Of a DNA stretch of 64,000 bases, positions 9,211 through 17,066 are shown piece by piece. A program made the position numbers and the translations under genes. The notes under the pieces are model-generated. The model saw nothing but the letters and a program-made list of their open reading frames with translations. It searched no databases and was not told the DNA's origin. Positions within the stretch are counted from its first letter, which is position 1. Each line of letters begins with the position of its first letter. The DNA comes from Candidatus Aegiribacteria sp. (lineage in GTDB: Bacteria > Fermentibacterota > Fermentibacteria > Fermentibacterales > JCC-6). Where the stretch lies: contig WTBT01000042.1 of assembly GCA_013138965.1 (NCBI GenBank), forward strand, positions 20,956 through 84,955, read 5' to 3'.

Positions 9211-9688
9211 TCTGATCCTCCTAAACACCTCAAATCAGCAGACAAGCAGATCGAGTTATAATCCAATGCCGCAGTTCTGCTGGATTTGTTGGCGGAACTA
9301 TTTCCGCCTTATGATCACGTTTTCTACGAATAGTACTTACCGGTTTATCACTGGTACGATAGCTTCTTTGTTCTGTCCTTTTCCGGTTTCGTTTTTCGGC
9401 GACGGCTTTTTGTTCTATGGGCCCGATTTCCCTCTTGTTCTTTGTGCTCAAGCCAGCGCCGTTTTTTTCTCGTCAACTTTTTCTTCTACCGTTTTGGTGT
9501 CCTATGGAGTAATTGCAGCAACACTATAAAGTTCTATACCACTGATTACTGATATTGCCAAACTGCCCAAGCCGCCAGATCCTCATTACTCTGAAAGCCC
9601 GGACAGAGTGGCTACAGTCTTTATTCATATCTCTCCCTATTGACAAGACAAGATACCGCCATATCTTTCCCTATAAGAAGGGATTGAT
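9211..9688. other. Intergenic region with one arm of a direct repeat
   Basis: About 480 bp without a supported gene. Bases 9584-9650 are one copy of an imperfect repeat whose second copy lies at about 10993-11061, on the other side of the ATPase gene. A very basic open frame on the minus strand (9230-9451, TTG start, no ribosome site) is not convincing. Confidence 0.5.
9584..9650 (+). repeat. Imperfect direct repeat flanking an ATPase gene, copy 1
   Basis: Shares CATTACTCT, AAAGCCCG, ACAGAG and ATTGACAA blocks in the same order with 10993-11061. The pair brackets the ATPase gene at 9689-10981, about 1.4 kb apart. Confidence 0.55.
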
Positions 9689-10981
9689 ATGGCAACAGCA
9701 GTTATAGAACAGATTGTAACAGAGGGGTTGAATCTCCATCCTCCGTCGATGATACGCAGGGAGCTGAAACTCCCCGCCGTACCGGATCTTGCTACCGTAA
9801 TACTGGGTATGAGACGAACGGGAAAGACCTGGTTCATGTATCAGGCGATAGGAGATCTTCTTGATGAAGGAATCCCTCGAGAGAGAATCCTCTATATCAA
9901 TTTCGAGGATGACCGGCTTGGTGAGTTAGATCATAGACAGATGAGATTAATAGAAGAGGAATACTTCAGAAGGTTCCCTGAACTCAGAAACGAATTGGTA
10001 TGGTTCTTCCTTGATGAGGTTCAGGAGGTGGGAGGCTGGGAGAGTTATACAAGAACCCTCCTCGACAGGAGAGGCCCAAGGCTGATATTAAGCGGGTCCT
10101 CTTCAAGGCTTCTAAGCGGTGAAGTCGCAACACAGATGCGCGGTCGATCACTGACCCTTGAAGTAAAGCCATTCAGTTTCAGAGAATACCTTAAATGGAG
10201 GGGATTGTCCCCGGAAAGGTATCCCGAAGGCTCTACGCGCCCATTAATGGAGAAATCCTTTCTTGAATACCTGGATACAGGCGGCTTTCCTGCTGTTCTT
10301 CCACTTGAAGACATGTTCCATCGTCAGCTTCTCCAGAATTATGTGAATACCGTGATATTCAGGGACGTAATAGACCGCTGGGGTGTGACGAACATTACTC
10401 TGCTTAAATATGTAGTCCGGAGATTACTTGTATCCTGCAGCTGCAGGACATCCGTTAACAGGATATTCAAAGAGGCTCGATCACAAGGGTTGCATTGCTC
10501 GAAAAATACAGTTTATGACTATCTGGGTTACCTTGAGGATGCATATATGGTTGAGAGTATGTTCATCGAGACAGCAAGTGAACGGAGGAGGATGACAAAT
10601 CCCAGGAAAGTCTATGCAATTGATCCGGGGCTTGTAAACGCCTTTGTGGGACAAAGCGGTGGATGGGGTCTGGGAAGGGCGCTGGAAGATGCGGTATTCG
10701 TGGAACTTCGCAGACGAGGCCGCACACCATCATATGTTATGCTGAAAGATGGATTCGAGATCGACTTTTCGTTCAGGGATGAAGCGGGTGAACAAATTCT
10801 TATGCAGGTCTGCTCGAAACTCGACGAACAGAATGTTCTGGAGAGAGAGACAAGAGCTCTGGCAGCTGATCCCAGGAAAGTTCGGAGACAGATAATAACC
10901 CTTCACGAGGAAAGAAATATCACCAGGGATGGTCTGGAGATAGAAATACTTCCTGCGTGGAAATGGTTCATAAACATTTGA
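9689..10981 (+). CDS. AAA_14 ATPase with C-terminal DUF4143 domain
   Basis: 430 residues, with ATG preceded by AAGAAGGGA. The N-terminal AAA_14 domain has Walker A GMRRTGKT (about 40-47) and Walker B WFFLDEVQEV (about 105-114), then the sensor-like LSGSSSRLLS. A helical linker is followed by DUF4143 (about 200-380), with EIDFSF and LMQV in a nuclease-like fold position. Proteins of this type are widespread, often in many copies per genome, and their role is not settled; toxin-antitoxin-like or mobile-element maintenance roles have been proposed for neighbours. Two relatives lie in this window, one truncated (13340-14311) and one intact on the minus strand (14525-15838). Direct repeats flank this copy. 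Confidence 0.85.
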   Translation: MATAVIEQIVTEGLNLHPPSMIRRELKLPAVPDLATVILGMRRTGKTWFMYQAIGDLLDEGIPRERILYINFEDDRLGELDHRQMRLIEEEYFRRFPELRNELVWFFLDEVQEVGGWESYTRTLLDRRGPRLILSGSSSRLLSGEVATQMRGRSLTLEVKPFSFREYLKWRGLSPERYPEGSTRPLMEKSFLEYLDTGGFPAVLPLEDMFHRQLLQNYVNTVIFRDVIDRWGVTNITLLKYVVRRLLVSCSCRTSVNRIFKEARSQGLHCSKNTVYDYLGYLEDAYMVESMFIETASERRRMTNPRKVYAIDPGLVNAFVGQSGGWGLGRALEDAVFVELRRRGRTPSYVMLKDGFEIDFSFRDEAGEQILMQVCSKLDEQNVLERETRALAADPRKVRRQIITLHEERNITRDGLEIEILPAWKWFINI

Positions 10982-11352
10982 TAGAATCTCCGCATTACTC
11001 TAAAAGCCCGTACAGAGGGGTTATAGACTCTATTCGTGCGGATAGAGAATTGCATTGACAATTAGCACAACTGTGGCGTCCTCAGATCAATTCAAACCTG
11101 ACGCTTCTTCTCCACATCCTCTACCATTCACCGCGCTCTACAGATTTCCGACCGTTTTATCGCACTCTGGCTCAGGGGAAGATTTGCCGGTTCATATCCA
11201 TGAGTTTCGTTCACTCTATCACCCTCTGAAAAATTCTTTTCGAAATAGGTTTGTGAACGCCTTCATAAGGAATTGACACGACCTGTTCAGTGCTGTTAGT
11301 AATTCCATTGCGCGAGAAAGCCTGATCATCTGAAAATTTCGAAGGAGAAATA
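10982..11352. other. Intergenic region with second repeat copy
   Basis: About 370 bp. It carries the second copy of the ATPase-flanking repeat (about 10993-11061) and the GGAG ribosome site of the next gene. No gene is supported between 11062 and 11340. Confidence 0.5.
10993..11061 (+). repeat. Imperfect direct repeat flanking an ATPase gene, copy 2
   Basis: Second copy of the repeat described at 9584-9650, in the same orientation, starting 12 bases after the ATPase stop codon. Confidence 0.55.
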
Positions 11353-12885
11353 ATGCGGAAGAATCCTCCCGGGACAGAACAATGGAAGAAGCTTTATAAT
11401 CTTGCTGACACTATTTCCGAGCTTGAGCCCTGGAAGGTTCTTCCAGAGCACAGCATCTTCGGAGTACGCTTACCGGATGACGGCATCAACGGATACGTCG
11501 GGATAATCGGAGAGCTGGGGCAGGTCTGTGGCGTAACGGTATACATGGGCGAATCGGCTCTCGACAGAATCAGGTACATTAACAGCGCTGAAGGACTCCT
11601 GGAGATACCAATGCTGGCATTGTCCTTTGATTCTCCGGAAATTGTCGAAGAGGGGGATCAGAAGATCATCAATTCCCTGAAGCGCACTTACAAAGCTGAT
11701 AATACCATACCGGTTTTCAGGACATATACGCCTGGATATTTCCCCTGGTACATGGAAAAGGAAGAGGCCGGGCAGTTAATCACATGCCTGGAACAGACTA
11801 TTGAAGTTATTCGAAGAAAGGAATTCAGACATCTGCTTGATATTAGAACTGAAGACAGCAGGTGTCTGTATAGAATACCCGAAAAAAACGGCCAGTGGAC
11901 CGATATTGTAGAGGAAATTCCCGAAAAACCGGAAGAATCAAAGCATTTCCATATCAAGACGAGCCTTCTGCGGAATGTCGGAAAACTTCCCGAGGTCACC
12001 GAATCAATTCAGGCAGGGCTGTTCATTCTGCCCTCAGCCATCGGACAGGAAGGAGAGCGGCCGTCTACTGCCTATTTACTCCTTCTTGTTGATCCTGATT
12101 CTAAGATGGTGCTTGGGTTTGAACTTCTCAGCCCCATCCCTTCCATCAGGGATATGGAACTTTCAGTTCCCAATTTCCTCCTTAGAAAACTGGAGGAAAT
12201 CGGAGTGAAACCCGCGAAGCTGTCAGTAGATGGAGATGGAAGGCTGTGTGAAATCCTGTATCAGCTGGGATATGAAAACCTGCCGGTGCATGTGGAGGAA
12301 GAAAAAGAACTTGCCGCTCTCGAAACCGTACAGTACAGTCTGTTCGGTCATATGGGAGATGACGATAATGAACTGCCGCAACACCCTGCAAAAAAGCAGA
12401 AACATGAGAAACCGGAGGCTGGTCAAACGCAGGACGACAGGATACATGTGATAAAGGTCTCCCTGATTCACGACAAAACAGTTTACCGAAAAATCGCCAT
12501 AAAAGGTAACCAGACCCTTGAGGATCTGCATGGCGCCATATACAATGCCTTTGACAGAGAAGAGGAGCATCTCTACTCCTTCTTCTTTCCGGATAAACCA
12601 ACAAAATCCCAAAGAACGATCATGGATTCCCTGGAATACACCATCACGGGAATGGCGGATGATTTATTTGACAAAGAACAGAATGATGCTTCAGAGGCAA
12701 CCATACAGTCCCTTAAACTCAGAATGAAGCAGAAATTCTATTATCTCTTTGACTGGGGAGACGAGTGGTGGCACGAACTGACTTACGAGGGTGTTAAAGA
12801 GATCAGAGCGGAAGATCTGCCCGCAGTCATAGTGGCAAAGGGAGAATCTCCTCCTCAATACCCCGACTATGATGAGGAAGATTGA
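11353..12885 (+). CDS. DUF7309/DUF6930 protein fused to a pRiA4b ORF-3 domain
   Basis: 510 residues, with ATG preceded by AAGGAGAAATA. The N-terminal part (about 1-150, with WKKLYNLAD and PWKVL) fits DUF7309. The middle (about 190-330) fits DUF6930. The C-terminal 140 residues (about 370-505) form a pRiA4b ORF-3/IS1096 TnpR-like domain with IHVIKVSL, LEDLHGAI and the hallmark LFDWGDEWWHEL. The domain is common on plasmids and near mobile elements, but its biochemical role is unknown. A linker of charged residues at about 340-368 separates the halves. A paralogue at 18502-19557 has lost this C-terminal domain. The neighbours are ATPases and toxin-type genes, so it may belong to the same accessory island, but I assign no function. 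Confidence 0.75.
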   Translation: MRKNPPGTEQWKKLYNLADTISELEPWKVLPEHSIFGVRLPDDGINGYVGIIGELGQVCGVTVYMGESALDRIRYINSAEGLLEIPMLALSFDSPEIVEEGDQKIINSLKRTYKADNTIPVFRTYTPGYFPWYMEKEEAGQLITCLEQTIEVIRRKEFRHLLDIRTEDSRCLYRIPEKNGQWTDIVEEIPEKPEESKHFHIKTSLLRNVGKLPEVTESIQAGLFILPSAIGQEGERPSTAYLLLLVDPDSKMVLGFELLSPIPSIRDMELSVPNFLLRKLEEIGVKPAKLSVDGDGRLCEILYQLGYENLPVHVEEEKELAALETVQYSLFGHMGDDDNELPQHPAKKQKHEKPEAGQTQDDRIHVIKVSLIHDKTVYRKIAIKGNQTLEDLHGAIYNAFDREEEHLYSFFFPDKPTKSQRTIMDSLEYTITGMADDLFDKEQNDASEATIQSLKLRMKQKFYYLFDWGDEWWHELTYEGVKEIRAEDLPAVIVAKGESPPQYPDYDEED

Positions 12886-12940
12886 AACATACTGTCCTGA
12901 ACCGATGCCCTGAGGATGCCGATGGTCCCGGTATCATACC
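12886..12940 (-). pseudogene. Short remnant of a DUF3368 (PIN-type toxin) C-terminus
   Basis: On the minus strand the sequence reads TGTIGILRASVQDSMF, the start of the C-terminal segment of DUF3368 proteins. Bases 12891-12933 are about 91 percent identical to 14472-14514, where a longer version of the same tail is found. The rest of the gene is absent. It lies directly after the stop of the DUF7309 gene and is clearly non-functional. Confidence 0.55.
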
Positions 12941-13013
12941 GTGTGCAAAACGCCACTTGCAATGTGGCGAATCTCAGATAAGTGGTTCACATCCATAAGA
13001 ATAGTTATCTGGC

Positions 13014-13262
13014 CTATCCTGGCCGTTTCAGCCGGGGGATTTCATCGGGATCGATCAGGAGTTTGACTGATCGAGCCTGCCCGGGAACGCGACTGATGAG
13101 TCTTTTCTCTTCCAGCTTCAGGATCATCTGGTGAATCGTCGGAGGTGCGGTCCCAAAGAACAGCTGCAAATCTGCTTCCGCCGGCGCTCTCCCGTGCATC
13201 ACCATGTAGCTGTCGATGAAAGCCAGGTACTGGCCCTGCTTCTCTGTGAATCTATCTGACAT
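13014..13262 (-). CDS. LexA-type winged-helix DNA-binding protein
   Basis: 82 residues that match the N-terminal DNA-binding domain of LexA: FTEKQGQYLAFIDSYMV (helix 1), GRAPAEADLQLFFG (helix 2), PPTIHQMILKLEEKRLI (recognition helix) and the SRVPGQARSV wing. The LexA peptidase domain is missing, so it cannot self-cleave. Stand-alone versions of this domain are common near toxin-antitoxin and ATPase genes and probably act as local repressors. A 29/30 identical copy of its 3' end is found at 16579-16608, showing that the gene was once duplicated. The target site is unknown, but the short gap to the ATPase remnant on the opposite strand suggests a shared regulatory region. Confidence 0.7.
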   Translation of the reverse strand: MSDRFTEKQGQYLAFIDSYMVMHGRAPAEADLQLFFGTAPPTIHQMILKLEEKRLISRVPGQARSVKLLIDPDEIPRLKRPG

Positions 13263-13285
13263 TCAGGTCATCCTGTTCCAGCAAA

Positions 13286-13337
13286 AATAATCGCATATCG
13301 AACTTATAATGTCATATTGCTTTCGAACGGTCAAGCT
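13286..13337 (+). repeat. Upstream repeat of the truncated ATPase, copy 1
   Basis: About 52 bp that recur with roughly 80 percent identity at 19785-19835. In both places a piece of the same ATPase gene follows, so the repeat is probably the old promoter region of that gene. Confidence 0.5.
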
Positions 13338-13339
13338 GA

Positions 13340-14311
13340 TCTGCCGGGTGTATCGCTCTTATTATCGACGAGATTCAGGATATTGAAGGCTGGGAGGAGG
13401 TTATAGCTTCCCTGCTTGCAAAGGGCGGTATGGATATCTACATATCGGGATCCAACGCCGGTATGCTGACTTCGGATTTAACCTCGAAGATTTCCGGCAG
13501 GTATATTGAATTACGGGTATACCCCCTTGGCCTGGAGGAATTTATTCAGTTCCGTGGCGATGAAGCAGGGCTTCTGGAAGAGGAATTCTGGCAGTACCTT
13601 AAGTATGGCGGCATGCCGGGAATTCATTCAATGGATTTAACGGCAGAAGTTGTATATCAATACCTGAAATCGGTACTGGATACAGTAATCCTCAATGATG
13701 TGATAATAAGGAACAGTGTCAGAAACGCAGCCCTTCTTGAATCACTCCTGAATTTCCTCTCGGATAATATCGGTTCTCTGAACTCGGGAAAAAGAATATC
13801 AGATCACCTCAATTCTCTGGGACGAAAAACTACAGTAAGCACTGTTATCGACTACATCCAATATCTTGTGAACGCCTTCGCGCTGCATAATGTGAAACGA
13901 TTTGACCTCAGAGAAAAAAGACAGCTGGCCTATACAGGAAAAGTCTATCTCAATGATCTTTCATTCAGACATGCCATCTTTGGTTATCGTGAAGGCGCGA
14001 TCTCCGGGTTTCTGGAAAATATTGTCTATATGGAATTGCTGCGAAGAGGGTACTCTGTATACATCGGGAACATAGCGGATAAAGAAGTTGACTTCGTAGC
14101 GGAGAAAGGCGAACTAACTGTCTATCTGCAGGTTGCATATCTGCTGGCATCCGCTGAAACAATGGAAAGAGAATTCTCATGCCTGGAAGCCATCCCGGAT
14201 AATTATCCTAAACTGGTTCTCTCCATGGACAGAAACATCCCTTCAAGAAAAGGAATAAAGCAGGTTCATATTCCTGAATTCCTGCTTAATCCGGAGAAAT
14301 ATCTGCTGTGA
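13340..14311 (+). pseudogene. 5'-truncated AAA_14/DUF4143 ATPase
   Basis: The frame is open from 13340 and begins in the middle of the ATPase core: IALIIDEIQDIEGWEEV (Walker B) is followed by ISGSNAGML and then a normal DUF4143 half (EVDFVAEKGELTVYLQV). Walker A and everything before it are missing, and the first ATG in frame is 13430, inside the conserved core. The gene therefore cannot bind ATP normally. The sequence just upstream of the break (13286-13337) is shared with 19785-19835, where an even smaller piece of the same gene survives. The C-terminal 290 residues are intact with no internal stop, so the deletion may be recent. Confidence 0.75.
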
Positions 14312-14378
14312 TGAGTAAATTCTGAAGCGTAAGGCAACATCTCAGAACATTCTCTTGTAAGGATATAACTGGATGGTT

Positions 14379-14528
14379 TCAGAGGATATCAGCAATGCTG
14401 TTTACAGGAGAGTAAAAACCAGAAGCAATCATCTTGTCAAGTGCATCATTTGCCTGCTCAAGAGTGAACAAACTGTCCTGCACCGATGCCTTGAGAATAC
14501 CGATGGTCCCGGTAACCGGAATTTTCAT
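14379..14528 (-). pseudogene. C-terminal DUF3368 remnant, translationally coupled to the ATPase
   Basis: Intact 49-codon frame: ATG at 14528, TGA ending at 14379. The protein (KIPVTGTIGILKASVQDSL ... DKMIASGFYSPV) is the last third of a DUF3368 PIN-like toxin, a family usually about 150-170 residues long, so the nuclease part is gone. Its ATG overlaps the ATPase stop codon in an ATGA, so it is still positioned for translational coupling. It may be a decaying gene that picked up a start codon by chance. The first 43 bases of its conserved part recur at 12891-12933. Confidence 0.6.
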
Positions 14529-15838
14529 CCTCGTTCGATTCTCATCTCAAGCAGGAATTTCCAGGCTGGAACCACTTGGATTACTCCGGCTTCTGTTTCA
14601 ATGGTGCCGGTATCATTCCGCGTTACAATTGTACCGGTTGTCAGGTTCTGCTCTTTCATGGCTGTGGTAAGAGCTTTCACTTCACGCTTTTTGGTGACAG
14701 GGTTCTGCAGTGATTCACTTACCTGTATAAGCTTTCTGGAGTGATCAGGCATCTGAAGAATGAAATCAACCTCAAGGCTGTTCTTTGTCCTGTAGTAGAA
14801 GACCGGTTCTGTTACGCGACGGATGGCGATGAAGATGAGATTCTCAAGCAGATGGCCACTGTTGACAAGTATGCCGGAGGCGGTTGAGGTAACCATGGCA
14901 TGATCAATGCAATAGATCTTCTTGGGATTTGCATTGCTGCGGGAGAGGGAAGCATCGAAAAGTCTTACTGTGAAAAAGAAGTATGAGTCTTCAAACCAGT
15001 TGAGGTAATCTGCAACGGAATGCTTGGGTGCTTTGTGTCCTTGAGACTGCAGGAAACCGTAGAGCTTGTTCAGTGAGTAAAGCGAAGCTGTGTTATCTGT
15101 AAGGCGGTGCGCGAGATCAAGGACAGCCTTGGGATGGGAAATGTCATGGCGCTCAATAAGGTCTCTGAACAGAACTGCGTGCAGATACTCCTGGTGTATT
15201 TTTACTCTCAACCTTGAACTTAGTCCGGCTACTTCAGGAAATCCTCCGCATTGCAGGTATTCCTCAAATGCATTCTGTATAAGAAGTCTCCTCTTTGTGG
15301 AGATGTGCTCCTGCCAGTGAATGTTCTTGTAGTCAAGAAACTCTTCAAAAGAGAACGGGAACAGCTCCCATGAGAGCGATCGGCCCCGCATGGCCGAAGC
15401 AATTTCCTTTGAAAGCATTCTTGATGATGAGCCGGTTATGTACACTTCACACCTTTCAGTGCGGAGAATGCGGCCAACAAACGATTCCCAGCCTCTGACC
15501 ACCTGGATTTCATCAAAGAAGCAGTAAACAGTCTCAGCATTCTTCTTCTCAGGGAAAAGCGAATAGTACGCTTCCAGTACAAGGTGCAGATTCTCTTCAG
15601 TGAGGTTGCAGAGACGATCGTCGAAGAAATTGATGTAAAGGATGTTCTCGGTGGAAGTCCCTTTGGCCAGAAGTTGCTCAATCAACTGCAGCATATAGGT
15701 GGATTTCCCGCAACGGCGAACTCCCATACAGATAGTTGCTTTCCCGGGAATTGATTCAATGTTAAGCTGTCGGGGTACGCCTGTGTCAACACTAAAATCC
15801 TGGGAATCCAGGATAATTCCTTTGATCTTTTCCAGCAT
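14525..15838 (-). CDS. AAA_14 ATPase with C-terminal DUF4143 domain (second intact copy)
   Basis: 437 residues. Walker A GVRRCGKST (about 39-47), Walker B CFFDEIQVVRGWES (about 110), sensor segment ITGSSSRMLSKEIASAMRG, then DUF4143 with LEVDFIL and LIQVSESL. The layout is the same as the protein at 9689-10981, but the sequence is clearly different, so this is an older paralogue. The stop codon overlaps the ATG of a DUF3368 remnant (ATGA). Role unknown. A hairpin with a T run lies about 100 bp upstream on the plus strand. Confidence 0.85.
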   Translation of the reverse strand: MLEKIKGIILDSQDFSVDTGVPRQLNIESIPGKATICMGVRRCGKSTYMLQLIEQLLAKGTSTENILYINFFDDRLCNLTEENLHLVLEAYYSLFPEKKNAETVYCFFDEIQVVRGWESFVGRILRTERCEVYITGSSSRMLSKEIASAMRGRSLSWELFPFSFEEFLDYKNIHWQEHISTKRRLLIQNAFEEYLQCGGFPEVAGLSSRLRVKIHQEYLHAVLFRDLIERHDISHPKAVLDLAHRLTDNTASLYSLNKLYGFLQSQGHKAPKHSVADYLNWFEDSYFFFTVRLFDASLSRSNANPKKIYCIDHAMVTSTASGILVNSGHLLENLIFIAIRRVTEPVFYYRTKNSLEVDFILQMPDHSRKLIQVSESLQNPVTKKREVKALTTAMKEQNLTTGTIVTRNDTGTIETEAGVIQVVPAWKFLLEMRIERG

Positions 15839-15935
15839 TGCTGCTCAATCTTCCTGATTCATAACCACTTTTCAGCCCAACTGGTTAGAATTATGACCGA
15901 TTAAGGATTTCATGTCAATGGAAGGCTCGCCTCTG

Positions 15936-15964
15936 ACAGGCAGATCAGACTGCCTGTGCCTTTT
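15936..15964 (+). terminator. Rho-independent-type hairpin
   Basis: Arms ACAGGCAG (15936-15943) and CTGCCTGT (15950-15957) with a 6-nt loop, followed by GCC and TTTT. No plus-strand gene ends directly before it, so it may be left over from a deleted gene or block antisense reading into the ATPase region. Confidence 0.45.
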
Positions 15965-16199
15965 CTTCAATATTGCGACAGGTTCCAGAAGGGTATGGGC
16001 GGGATAGTGGAAAAGGTGTACGACCGTCCGATGAACCTCCTAGAATAGAAGTATCAATAAGAAGGAGCTTGCGAATAGATGATCGTTCCGGCGTACTCAG
16101 TTCTCAGCACCAGCTCTGTAAGTGTTTCCATATTTCTTCCCGAATCAGTTTGTAGAAGTAATATAACTACACTCATCATTATAGCGCGATATATGCGCA

Positions 16200-16222
16200 A
16201 TACTTCCAGATATTGGAAGTAT
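16200..16222. repeat. Perfect 9-bp inverted repeat
   Basis: ATACTTCCA and TGGAAGTAT separated by GATAT. It lies in non-coding DNA just downstream of the pRiA4b remnant. It could be an operator or a small hairpin; nothing else marks it. Confidence 0.45.
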
Positions 16223-16249
16223 CATGCCAGGTCACCTGTCCATAAGATT

Positions 16250-16501
16250 TCAAGATAGGTTTAGCTGTGTTCCTCGCCCGGGCGTGGAGCACCCGAAGTC
16301 ATTCTGTGCCGGTCTGGCAACTCCGATGCAGCAGGGGTACTCCTGATCTTTCTCCCTGAAGATGTAACCCTCAAGCTTCACGGTGTGAACCCAGCTGTCT
16401 CCGTAGTCATAGTGATATATGGCGGTTACTCCCAGATCGTTGAAGTGATCATAATTCATGAGATAACCTTCTTTTGTAAAATCCCTGTCAAAATTCCTCA
16501 T
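16250..16501 (-). pseudogene. pRiA4b ORF-3 domain fragment
   Basis: 83 codons with ATG preceded by GGAAGGAAG. The middle (YHYDYGDSWVHTVKLEG, then EYPCCIG) is the hallmark of the pRiA4b ORF-3 family, normally about 150-200 residues. The first third and the acidic end (usually PPEDCGG) are missing or out of frame, and the tail after NDFG looks like read-through. The third trace of this domain in the window, after 11353-12885 and the piece at 19573-19689. Confidence 0.65.
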
Positions 16502-16570
16502 AGATGCTTCCTTCCAAATTCGATATCCCGCCGATACCGATTTATCATGAATCGAATCATGTGCGGTGTC

Positions 16571-16612
16571 ATATTCGCTTCAGCCGGGGGATTTCATCGG
16601 AATCGATCTTTG
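16571..16612 (-). pseudogene. Remnant of the LexA-type gene 3' end
   Basis: Bases 16579-16608 match 13027-13056 at 29 of 30 positions. On the minus strand they read KIDSDEIPRLKR then stop, nearly the end of the LexA-type protein at 13014-13262 (LIDPDEIPRLKRPG). The rest of the gene is gone. Confidence 0.6.
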
Positions 16613-16660
16613 TTCGATAATCCGCAGGAATTCAGGGAAAGATTGCTCTTGTAATCGAAC

Positions 16661-16717
16661 TTGACATAGTGTTCATAATACTGTACCTTATCTATGTTAA
16701 GAACCAGTATACTGAAC
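16661..16717 (+). promoter_or_regulatory. Candidate hipBA promoter/operator
   Basis: TTGACA at 16661-16666 could be a -35; the -10 (TACCTT at 16684, 17-bp spacing) is poor. Overlapping and downstream lies an inverted repeat, GTTCATAATACTG (16671-16683) and CAGTATACTGAAC (16705-16717), with 11 of 13 positions paired and a 21-bp spacer. HipB-type antitoxins repress their own promoter through such paired sites, so this is a likely autoregulation operator; it ends 22 bp before the hipB start. Confidence 0.45.
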
Positions 16718-16739
16718 GCTATATTACTACGGATGAATA

Positions 16740-17066
16740 ATGAAAATCGAAACAGCAGCTCAATACAAACTTCCGATACCTGTGCAGCGTATTCTGCGTA
16801 AACTTGGGCAGGATATTCGGGATGCCAGAAGACGCCGCCGTATACCAACCGCTATTCTGGCTGAACGGGCATCCATAAGCAGAACAACCCTTGCAAAGCT
16901 GGAAAAAGGGAATCCCGGTGTTTCTCTGGGCATATTCGCAACTGTTCTTTTCTCTCTCGGGATGAGCGATCGTCTGGCTGATCTGGCTGATGTACGTCAT
17001 GATCGGACAGGTATTGCCCTTGAGGAAGAAAATCTTCCAAAGCGCATTCGGAAGTTCAGAAAATGA
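16740..17066 (+). CDS. hipB: HipB-like antitoxin (HTH, XRE type)
   Basis: 108 residues. The central segment RKLGQDIRDARRRRRIPTAI, then AERASISRTTLAKLEKG, is a clear helix-turn-helix of the Xre/HipB type. The last 30 residues are charged. The gene ends in an ATGA overlap with hipA (17063-17066), the usual arrangement of type II toxin-antitoxin pairs. HipB binds and inhibits HipA and represses the operon. The paired inverted repeat upstream fits autoregulation. Alternative: another Xre antitoxin, but the HipA partner decides the call. Confidence 0.85.
   Translation: MKIETAAQYKLPIPVQRILRKLGQDIRDARRRRRIPTAILAERASISRTTLAKLEKGNPGVSLGIFATVLFSLGMSDRLADLADVRHDRTGIALEEENLPKRIRKFRK

Larger units (their letters stand above)
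15839..16249. other. Intergenic region with hairpin and inverted repeat
   Basis: About 410 bp without a supported gene. It holds a terminator-like hairpin at 15936-15964 and an inverted repeat at 16200-16222. The rest shows no recognisable coding remnant. Confidence 0.5.

Noticed and set aside
9230..9451. Small basic protein upstream of the tautomerase
   Set aside because: TTG start without ribosome site, very biased composition, no recognisable domain.
13430..14311. Intact gene starting at ATG 13430
   Set aside because: The conserved Walker B region lies upstream in frame, and Walker A is absent, so this is a truncated gene and not a normal short protein.
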